The notes under the pieces: generated by a model
Seen by the model: the letters and a program-made list of their open reading frames with translations, nothing else
Database searches by the model: none
What the model was told of the DNA's origin: nothing
Shown: in pieces, positions 1 to 5,086 of the stretch
How positions within the stretch are numbered: position 1 is the first letter of the stretch
Layout: the number at the start of each line of letters is the position of its first letter
From: Synechococcus sp. HW_metabat.54
GTDB lineage: Bacteria; Cyanobacteriota; Cyanobacteriia; PCC-6307; Cyanobiaceae
Length of the DNA stretch: 5,086 bases
Assembly (NCBI GenBank): GCA_018623675.1
Contig: JAAZVJ010000090.1
Coordinates: forward strand, 1 to 5,086
Reading direction: 5' to 3'
Translations under genes and position numbers: made by a program

Positions 1-1395
1 AGCCTGGAGCGCACCGAAGCGGTGATGGAAACGATTCGCCAGGTCGTCGCACAAGAACCTCTGATTCGCTCCGGCAATTTCTACGCAGGGCGCTCCTTCG
101 GACAGACCGGTGAGAACACAGGATCCTTCTACTTACGTCTGCTGCCGTTGAGCGATCGACCGAGGGTAAACAACAGCAATGAAGCAGTGAAAACTCGGCT
201 GAGTGCAGCTCTACGGCGCCAGGTGACCGATGCCCGCGTGATCGTGACGACTCCACCAACGGTTCGGGGATTCAGCAGTGAAGCGGGGCTGAAGATGGAA
301 TTGCTGGACCGCAGCAGTGGCCAACTGAGCCTGACCGATTTCGAACAACAAGCCCAAGACTTCATGGCAGCCGCCAGGGCTAGCGGTGACTTTGAACGCG
401 TGAGTACCCGATTTGATGCCTCATCTCCGCGCTGGCGGCTCGAGATCGATCGCGACCAGCTCGCAGCTCTCGACCTACCCCTGGAACGCACCCTGCGCGA
501 CATCGGGACTGCCATCGGTGGTCGCTACATCGATGACACCTTTGAAGGTGGGCGAATTAGGACGATTTACGTGCAATTGGAAGGACGCGATCGCGCTCAG
601 CCAGCAGATCTCACAAACCTGATGGTGCGCAATCGTTCAGGGGATTTGGTGAGCGTGAGTAATGCAATGCGGCTCATCCGCGTTGAGGGGGCCGGCAGCA
701 TTGCCCACTACAACCAAGACCGTTCCATCAGCATCACGGCAATCCCGGCGCAAGGCATCAGTAGCGGCCAGGCCATTGATCGCCTCGAAACCATTCATCA
801 AGCCCGAGCAGGCTCCAGCCTGGGCTTGAGTTTTACAGGTTTGGCCAAGGAAGAGGCGAAAGCCGAAAACATGGCGTGGGTGTTGTTCAGCCTCAGCCTG
901 GTGGTGGTCTATCTCCTCCTTGCCGGTCTCTATGAAAGTTTCCTGGATCCGCTGATCATCCTTCTCACAGTTCCACTCGCTCTTCTGGGAGCCCTCATTG
1001 GCTTGAAGTTGCGGGGATTACCGCTGGATGTCTACGGACAAATGGGACTGTTAGTGCTCGTGAGCTTGGCGGCAAAAAACGGCATCCTGATTGTGGAGTT
1101 CGCCAACCAACGCCTGGCTCAGGGCATGGACTTGTTCGAGGCGATCCGCTCAGCAGCTGTCGCCCGAATGCGGCCGATTCTGCTCACTGCGGTGACATCG
1201 TTGGCCGGATTTCTTCCCCTGGTCTTGGCCAATGGCACCGGCGCTGCAAGTCGGGTGAGCATTGGCACGGTGGTTTTTAGTGGACTCCTGATTTCGACCC
1301 TGCTCTCACTGTTTGTCGTACCAGCCATGTACGTCGTACTCAAAGATCGCCAGGGATTGAGAGGTATGCCAACAGAATCACCGGGTTCAGCCTGA
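1..1395 (+). CDS. RND (HAE1/AcrB-like) multidrug efflux permease, C-terminal part, 5' truncated by window edge
   Basis: Inner-membrane, proton-driven RND efflux permease; such pumps work as trimers and usually partner with a periplasmic adaptor and an outer-membrane channel. The frame is open from base 1, so the gene starts off the left edge; the visible 464 residues align in order with roughly the last 465 of the ~1,050-residue AcrB. Counting from base 1, residues 1–290 are the second periplasmic porter/docking region, with stretches such as GRSFGQTGENTG and IGGRYIDDTFEGGR resembling AcrB. Five membrane segments (TM8–TM12) follow at about 291–311, 317–337, 345–368, 392–412 and 421–445. TM10 carries AAKNGILIVEF; its Lys359 (bases 1075–1077) matches AcrB Lys940 of the proton relay. 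GLYES after TM8 and RMRPILLT before TM11 are family hallmarks. The stop is TGA at 1393–1395. Substrate cannot be told from this half. A GTG at 22 and ATG at 25 are internal codons, not starts. Confidence 0.95.
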   Translation, partial: SLERTEAVMETIRQVVAQEPLIRSGNFYAGRSFGQTGENTGSFYLRLLPLSDRPRVNNSNEAVKTRLSAALRRQVTDARVIVTTPPTVRGFSSEAGLKMELLDRSSGQLSLTDFEQQAQDFMAAARASGDFERVSTRFDASSPRWRLEIDRDQLAALDLPLERTLRDIGTAIGGRYIDDTFEGGRIRTIYVQLEGRDRAQPADLTNLMVRNRSGDLVSVSNAMRLIRVEGAGSIAHYNQDRSISITAIPAQGISSGQAIDRLETIHQARAGSSLGLSFTGLAKEEAKAENMAWVLFSLSLVVVYLLLAGLYESFLDPLIILLTVPLALLGALIGLKLRGLPLDVYGQMGLLVLVSLAAKNGILIVEFANQRLAQGMDLFEAIRSAAVARMRPILLTAVTSLAGFLPLVLANGTGAASRVSIGTVVFSGLLISTLLSLFVVPAMYVVLKDRQGLRGMPTESPGSA

Positions 1396-1398
1396 ACA

Positions 1399-1418
1399 GG
1401 GTCGACGCGACGTCACCC
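1399..1418 (+). other. Small hairpin just after the RND stop codon
   Basis: Four bases after the RND stop, GGGT (1399–1402) pairs with ACCC (1415–1418) and GACG (1404–1407) with CGTC (1411–1414), leaving C1403 bulged and a CGA loop. That gives an 8-bp interrupted stem. No T-tract follows (next bases CGTAATGTG), so it does not qualify as a standard intrinsic terminator. It could protect the 3' end, slow polymerase, or be chance in GC-rich DNA. Confidence 0.3.
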
Positions 1419-1463
1419 CGTAATGTGAGCAGCCGATCTCACTCGTCGCAGTTTCTGCGGCCT

Positions 1464-1468
1464 GAAGG
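1464..1468 (+). promoter_or_regulatory. Ribosome binding site for the bicupin gene
   Basis: GAAGG lies four bases upstream of the ATG at 1473. It supports that ATG over the in-frame GTG at 1425, before which I see no comparable purine motif. The spacing is on the short side but usable. Confidence 0.55.
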
Positions 1469-1472
1469 CGCC

Positions 1473-2438
1473 ATGACCCTTACTCCAGGAGCGACAACGG
1501 CCACCAGCCCTCAGGCGCAGTTCTTCGACTACGGCTCTGCTGCCAACCCCTTGCAAAAAGGCCTGATCAGCCGAATCCCTTACTACAGCTTTTCCGCCAG
1601 CTTCTTCGACGGTGAAGGCACCGCCTTACAGCCACTCGATCTGAGCACTCAACTGGGCTGTGAAGGCCCTGCCACAGGCCCTTCGCTCTGCGGAAATTTC
1701 ATCCGTCTCGATCAGGGATCCCTACGGACGAATGCAGACGCCACCAGTCAGTTGTTCTTTGTGGCCCGGGGGGAAGGGCGCACTGAAGCCTGCGGTCAAA
1801 CCTTCCATTGGAGCGAAGGCGACACCTTTGTGCTGCCCGCCGGTGGTGAAGCCGTGCACAGCAGCAACGGCAAAGCGGGGCTGTATTGGGTCCATGACGC
1901 TCCCCTCCTGCGCTATCTCGGCGTGAGCACGGTGAAGCCGGTGTTCGAACCCTGCTTTTACAGCCACCGCGACGCGCGAGCCGAACTGGAGGCCATTGCC
2001 AACAACCCCCGAGGAGCTAACGCAAATCGCGTCAGTGTGCTGCTTGGCAACAACGCGTTCCCCCAAACCCGCACCGTCACACATACCCTCTGGGCGATGC
2101 TCGGCATCCTGCCTGCAGGCCAAGTGCAGCGCCCTCACCGGCACCAGTCAATCGCCCTCGATTTCGCCGTGGCCTGCCAACCCGGTTGCTACACCATCAT
2201 CGGCACCGAGCTGGATGACAACGGGATGATCCGCAACGGGCACAGAGAAGACTGGGTCGCCGGTGCCGCCTTCGTGACTCCGCCTGGCTACTGGCATTCA
2301 CACCACAACGAATCAGGGGCTGATGCCTACGTGCTGCCGATTCAGGACGCGGGCCTTCACACCTATCTGCGAACGCTTGACATCGCTTTTAGCCGCAGCG
2401 GTAATAGCGGCAAAGGCACCCTATCGCTGAATCCCTGA
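1473..2438 (+). CDS. Bicupin protein, gentisate 1,2-dioxygenase-like fold, function unknown
   Basis: Soluble 321-residue protein with two cupin barrels and no signal peptide or membrane segment. The second cupin has both classical motifs. Motif 1 is G-x5-H-R-H at 216–224 (GQVQRPHRH), giving His222 and His224; motif 2 is G-x5-P-x-G-x2-H-x3-N at 264–279, giving His275. Motif 1 lacks the usual glutamate, as in three-histidine gentisate/salicylate dioxygenases, so Fe(II) or another divalent metal is plausible there. The first cupin (about 75–140) looks degenerate: its motif 1 region (NADATSQLFF) has no HxH, although a motif 2-like stretch with His129 remains (GDTFVLPAG, then VHSSN). Bicupins of this shape include ring-cleaving dioxygenases but also non-enzymatic members, so neither substrate nor catalysis can be assigned. 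The ATG at 1473 is chosen because of the GAAGG before it and because the 16 residues added from the GTG at 1425 look non-coding. It sits 77 nt after the RND gene and may be co-transcribed with it. The stop is one base from the convergent neighbour's stop. Confidence 0.85.
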   Translation: MTLTPGATTATSPQAQFFDYGSAANPLQKGLISRIPYYSFSASFFDGEGTALQPLDLSTQLGCEGPATGPSLCGNFIRLDQGSLRTNADATSQLFFVARGEGRTEACGQTFHWSEGDTFVLPAGGEAVHSSNGKAGLYWVHDAPLLRYLGVSTVKPVFEPCFYSHRDARAELEAIANNPRGANANRVSVLLGNNAFPQTRTVTHTLWAMLGILPAGQVQRPHRHQSIALDFAVACQPGCYTIIGTELDDNGMIRNGHREDWVAGAAFVTPPGYWHSHHNESGADAYVLPIQDAGLHTYLRTLDIAFSRSGNSGKGTLSLNP

Positions 2439-2439
2439 G

Positions 2440-3189
2440 TCAGCCTCGTGTCAGCACGGCCAGGCTGGCCGACAGCCAGGCACCAGTGGCGTCATAACGA
2501 CGCACCAACCGTTGGAGGCAATTGGGAGCCGGCTTCCAGAAAGCTTCCACCGCGAAGGGTTCTCGATGGCTGATCTGCTGGGGGAGGCGAAAGCCACCTC
2601 CGTCAGGCAGCCAGCGCACGTCAGCCAAGCCAGCGGAGTCGAGGGTGATCGCTGCAGGTTCAGTACTCACCTCAGGCCAGTCCGCAGTGACGGTGTGCTG
2701 ATCGCCAGTCCAAACGCCAGCCAATTGACTGATCTCCAAAGCGGGCCGTTCGATCGCTTCAGAATCGGCACGAAATTCTCTGATCAACACGGAGCGGTCA
2801 AAGCACCCCGCTGCGTCGTAAAGGATCACCAGCCGATGACGACGATCCCCCTCGAGAAATCCAAACTCGCCTCCAAAGGGTGTGAATGGTGCGACCTGCA
2901 TTGAGCCTTTACTGAAGGTTCCGCATGGAAAAAAAACCACCTGTTTCCCCAAATTGCGCACCTCTTGCGTCATCGCATCGAGTGGAGCCCCCCGATCGAT
3001 GGCATCACCGTTCAGAGACGCATCAGCCCAGCGCTGCAACCTGAAGAGAACAAGACTTTGCTCGTCTCCTTGTTCCAGGGTAAGAATCGAACTGGTGCAG
3101 GACTGCTCCTGCTGCTGGGAATCAAGGGACGCAAAGGTGCCATGCCATTCCCCGAGGTTGCGCTGAAAGAACTGCCATTTGCTGGTCAT
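2440..3189 (-). CDS. DUF3598 family protein (calycin/lipocalin-like), function unknown
   Basis: A 249-residue soluble protein resembling the DUF3598 family, found mostly in cyanobacteria and plastid-bearing relatives and placed in the calycin (lipocalin-like β-barrel) group; its role is not established to my knowledge. The N-terminus (WQFFQRNLGEWHGTF, residues 5–19) and the central GSMQVAPFTPFGGEFGFLEG (95–114) followed by DRRHRL are the recognisable signatures. A second W-x-G element (LAGVWTGDQHT, 156–166) echoes the N-terminal LGEWHG, consistent with two related barrel modules. There is no signal peptide or membrane helix. The frame stays open up to an ATG at 3240, but that would start inside the psaB terminator stem and add 17 atypical residues; the ATG at 3189 begins the family-like MTSKW and has AAGG five bases upstream. 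It lies 111 nt after psaB on the same strand. A run of eight T encodes V-F-F at residues 85–87. The family call is from remembered sequence patterns; the gene itself is secure. Confidence 0.85.
   Translation of the reverse strand: MTSKWQFFQRNLGEWHGTFASLDSQQQEQSCTSSILTLEQGDEQSLVLFRLQRWADASLNGDAIDRGAPLDAMTQEVRNLGKQVVFFPCGTFSKGSMQVAPFTPFGGEFGFLEGDRRHRLVILYDAAGCFDRSVLIREFRADSEAIERPALEISQLAGVWTGDQHTVTADWPEVSTEPAAITLDSAGLADVRWLPDGGGFRLPQQISHREPFAVEAFWKPAPNCLQRLVRRYDATGAWLSASLAVLTRG
2457..2471. repeat. Interrupted palindrome inside the 3' end of the DUF3598 gene
   Basis: CGGCCAG and CTGGCCG flank a single central G, so either strand can form a 6-bp stem with a 3-nt loop. It lies 19 bases past the cupin stop and is the only obvious hairpin near the convergent 3' ends. 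On the + strand it could help end the cupin transcript, but no T-tract follows. Being inside a coding region, it may be incidental. Confidence 0.35.
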
Positions 3190-3194
3190 CGCAA

Positions 3195-3198
3195 CCTT
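3195..3198 (-). promoter_or_regulatory. Short Shine-Dalgarno-like motif for the DUF3598 gene
   Basis: Read on the − strand this is AAGG, followed by TTGCG and then the ATG at 3189, a five-base spacing. It is short, but supports the 3189 start over the ATG at 3240. Confidence 0.4.
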
Positions 3199-3225
3199 GG
3201 AAGCGAACGACACGCTAATGAAGCC

Positions 3226-3258
3226 AATAAAAAACCCCATCCGGTGAACCGGATGGGG
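3226..3258 (-). terminator. Intrinsic (Rho-independent) terminator of the psaB transcript
   Basis: On the − strand a perfect 10-bp stem, CCCCATCCGG (3258–3249) with CCGGATGGGG (3244–3235), encloses a TTCA loop and runs straight into TTTTTTATT (3234–3226). GC-rich stem, tetraloop and T-tract are all present in the right order for leftward transcription. It begins 42 bases after the psaB stop codon. On the + strand the stem is preceded, not followed, by A residues and has no T-tract after it, so it acts one way. It separates psaB from the DUF3598 gene. Confidence 0.93.
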
Positions 3259-3300
3259 CAGGAGGAACGACTCTTGAAGAATCGGACAGTGGGCTGAAGA

Positions 3301-5086
3301 TCAGCCGAACTTGCCAGATGTGGAGGCGATCAGGAAGGCGGCATACGTGAGGATGTAGCCGATCGTGAAGTGGGCGAGACCCACAACACGGGCCTGAACG
3401 ATGGAGAGGGCCACAGGCTTGTCGCGCCAGCCAACGAGGTTGGCCAGAGGAGTGCGCTGATGAGCCCAGACGATGGTCTCGATCAGCTCCTGCCAGTAAC
3501 CACGCCAGGAGATCAGGAACATGAAACCGGTTGCCCACACCAGGTGACCGAACAGGAACATCCAGGACCAGACGGCCAGGTTGTTGCTGCCGAAGGGGTT
3601 GTAACCGTTGATCAGCTGGGAGCTGTTGAGCCACAGATAATCACGGAACCATCCCATCAGGTAGGTGCTGGATTCGTTGAACTGAGCAACGTTGCCCTGC
3701 CAGATGGCGAGGTGCTTCCAGTGCCAATAGAAGGTGAGCCAACCCACGGTGTTCAGAGCCCAGAAGACAGCCAGATAGAAGGCGTCCCAGGCAGAGATGT
3801 CGCAGGTACCGCCACGGCCGGGGCCGTCGCAGGGGAAGGAATAACCGAAGTCCTTCTTGTCGGGCATCAACTTGGAGCCACGGGCATCCAGAGCACCCTT
3901 CACAAGGATCAGGGTGGTGGTGTGCAGACCCAGCGCAATGGCGTGGTGCACAAGGAAGTCGCCAGGGCCGATGGGCAGGAACAGATCGTTTCCGCCGTTG
4001 ATGGCATTCATCCAACCGCCCATGTAGGCAGCGTTGGCGTTAGCGGCCACACCGCCAGCGTTGGAGAGCAGCACGTCAAAGCCATACATCGCCTTGCCGG
4101 AAGCGGCTTGGACGAATTGAGCAAAGACGGGCTCCACCAGGATCTGCTTCTCAGGGGTACCGAAGGCAACCACAACGTCGTTGTGGACGTAGAGACCGAG
4201 GGTGTGGAAACCGAGGAAGAGGGAGACCCAGCTCAGGTGGCTGATGATCGCTTCTTTGTGCTCGAGCATCCGAGCCAGGACGTTGTCCTTATTGGCTTCG
4301 GGGTCGTAGTCACGGATGAAGAAGATCGCACCGTGAGCGAAGGCACCGCACATCAGGAAGATGGCGATGTACTGGTGGTGGGTGTACAGGGCTGCCTGGG
4401 TCGTGTAGTCCTTCGCGATGAAGGCGTACGAGGGCATCGAGTACATGTGCTGCGCCACCAGGCTGGTGACCACGCCAAGGGAAGCCAGGGCGAGGCCGAG
4501 CTGGAAGTGCAGGCTGTTGTTCAGGGTGTCGTAGAGACCCTTGTGGCCAGCACCCAGGTCACCAGGGGTGCCCTTGGGGGGGTTGTGGGCTTCGAGGATC
4601 TCGCGGATCGAGTGACCGATACCGAAGTTGGTGCGGTACATGTGACCGGCGATCACGAAGAGGCAACCGATGGCCAGGTGGTGATGCGCGATGTCGGTGA
4701 GCCAGAGGGCTTCCGTCTGAGGGTGGAAACCACCCAGGAAGGTCAGGATCGCGGTGCCTGAACCTTCAGCAGTGCCGAACACCTGACCAGTGGTGTCAGG
4801 GTTCTGGGCATACACACCCCAGTTGCCGGTGAAGAAGGGAGCCAAACCGGCGGGGTGAGGCATCACGTTGAGGAAGTTGTCCCAACCAACGTGCTGACCG
4901 CGTGACTCAGGGATGGCCACGTGAACCAGGTGACCGGTCCAGGCGATCGAGCTGAAGCCGAAGAGGACAGCCAGGTGGTGGTTGAGGCGAGATTCAGCGT
5001 TTTTGAACCAAGCCAGGGAGGGACGGAACTTGGGCTGCAGATGCAGCCAGCCGGCGAAGAGGGCCCAAGCCGACAGGATCATCATG
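3301..5086 (-). CDS. psaB: Photosystem I P700 chlorophyll a apoprotein A2 (PsaB), N-terminus beyond window edge
   Basis: PsaB pairs with PsaA to form the photosystem I core in the thylakoid membrane, holding P700, the electron-transfer cofactors, cluster F_X and many antenna chlorophylls. The visible 594 residues run from the end of membrane helix b to the C-terminus; about 146 residues are missing, matching a full length near 740. The ending ([16 protein letters not shown]) is that of PsaB, not PsaA. In visible numbering, Cys419 and Cys428 in the [12 protein letters not shown] loop bind the shared 4Fe-4S cluster F_X. His514 in [10 protein letters not shown] matches the P700 ligand (His660 in Thermosynechococcus), Met522 the axial ligand of A0, and Tyr530/Trp531 in SWRGYW the A0/phylloquinone contacts. 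All are intact, so the gene appears functional. Codon choice is strongly biased (nearly all AAG Lys, AAC Asn, TTC Phe), as expected for high expression. The MM at the right edge (ATG at 5085) is internal. psaA is normally just upstream, here off the window. A strong terminator follows the stop. Confidence 0.99.
   Translation of the reverse strand, partial: MMILSAWALFAGWLHLQPKFRPSLAWFKNAESRLNHHLAVLFGFSSIAWTGHLVHVAIPESRGQHVGWDNFLNVMPHPAGLAPFFTGNWGVYAQNPDTTGQVFGTAEGSGTAILTFLGGFHPQTEALWLTDIAHHHLAIGCLFVIAGHMYRTNFGIGHSIREILEAHNPPKGTPGDLGAGHKGLYDTLNNSLHFQLGLALASLGVVTSLVAQHMYSMPSYAFIAKDYTTQAALYTHHQYIAIFLMCGAFAHGAIFFIRDYDPEANKDNVLARMLEHKEAIISHLSWVSLFLGFHTLGLYVHNDVVVAFGTPEKQILVEPVFAQFVQAASGKAMYGFDVLLSNAGGVAANANAAYMGGWMNAINGGNDLFLPIGPGDFLVHHAIALGLHTTTLILVKGALDARGSKLMPDKKDFGYSFPCDGPGRGGTCDISAWDAFYLAVFWALNTVGWLTFYWHWKHLAIWQGNVAQFNESSTYLMGWFRDYLWLNSSQLINGYNPFGSNNLAVWSWMFLFGHLVWATGFMFLISWRGYWQELIETIVWAHQRTPLANLVGWRDKPVALSIVQARVVGLAHFTIGYILTYAAFLIASTSGKFG

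Noticed and set aside
587..594. GCGATCGC, the HIP1 octamer of cyanobacteria, within CGCGATCGCG
   Set aside because: Only one copy was noticed in the window, inside the RND coding sequence. One occurrence cannot show over-representation or function.
1425..1442. GTGAG/CTCAC inverted repeat as an operator or terminator
   Set aside because: It is only a 5-bp stem with an 8-nt loop and no T-tract, and is expected by chance.
1425..1472. Upstream GTG start that would extend the bicupin by 16 residues
   Set aside because: There is no good ribosome binding site before it, and the added residues look like translated spacer. The ATG at 1473 has GAAGG before it.
3190..3240. Upstream ATG (3240) that would extend the DUF3598 protein by 17 residues, hydrophobic enough to suggest a signal peptide
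   Set aside because: The start codon lies in the psaB terminator stem and the hydrophobic stretch is just the translated T-tract. Family-like sequence begins at the ATG at 3189.
3215..3634. A 139-codon − strand frame overlapping the psaB 3' end and terminator
   Set aside because: It is an out-of-frame shadow of psaB with a Pro/Arg/Leu-rich translation and no domain. It also runs through the terminator hairpin.
3370..4761. A 463-codon open frame on the + strand opposite psaB
   Set aside because: It is an antisense shadow of psaB: biased codons and GC-rich third positions remove stop codons on the other strand. Its translation is low-complexity, rich in Val, Gly, Glu, His and Gln, with no recognisable domain, while the psaB frame is unmistakable.
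1..5086. A new defence, mobile or biosynthetic system
   Set aside because: All long stretches are accounted for by four ordinary genes in the orientations described. I found no integrase, transposase, toxin–antitoxin pair, repeat array or unexplained gap over 111 nt.

Overview
The window looks like a chromosomal segment of a unicellular cyanobacterium, most likely of the marine/brackish Synechococcus–Cyanobium (alpha-cyanobacterial) group. This rests on a clear photosystem I psaB gene, on loop sequences in PsaB that I recall as typical of marine picocyanobacteria, on a DUF3598-type protein (a family known mainly from oxygenic phototrophs), and on moderately GC-rich DNA. The genus is an inference from memory of the families; no search was run.

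Layout, left to right. (1) Bases 1–1395, + strand: the C-terminal ~464 residues of an RND-type (HAE1/AcrB-like) inner-membrane efflux pump; the N-terminal half lies off the left edge. (2) 1396–1472: a 77-nt spacer holding a small hairpin and the ribosome binding site of the next gene. (3) 1473–2438, + strand: a complete 321-residue bicupin protein with gentisate-dioxygenase-like metal-site motifs in its second cupin. (4) 2440–3189, − strand: a complete 249-residue DUF3598 (calycin-like) protein, convergent with the cupin gene with a single base between the two stop codons. (5) 3190–3300: a 111-nt spacer holding a strong intrinsic terminator that closes the psaB transcript. (6) 3301–5086, − strand: psaB, with about 146 N-terminal residues (and presumably psaA) beyond the right edge.

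How the pieces relate. The left half (RND pump, cupin) reads rightward and may be one transcript. The right half reads leftward: psaB ends in a perfect 10-bp GC-rich hairpin followed by a T-tract, and only 36 bp after that hairpin-plus-tract the DUF3598 gene begins. DUF3598 must therefore use a promoter in or just upstream of this short spacer, or depend on read-through from the highly expressed psaAB transcript. No evidence ties the pump or the cupin to photosynthesis.

I see no tRNA, rRNA, CRISPR array, insertion sequence, integrase or phage gene. This is an ordinary core-genome region rather than an accessory island. The points most worth a second look are the uncharacterised bicupin with its asymmetric metal site, the back-to-back stop codons, and the placement of DUF3598 directly behind the psaB terminator.
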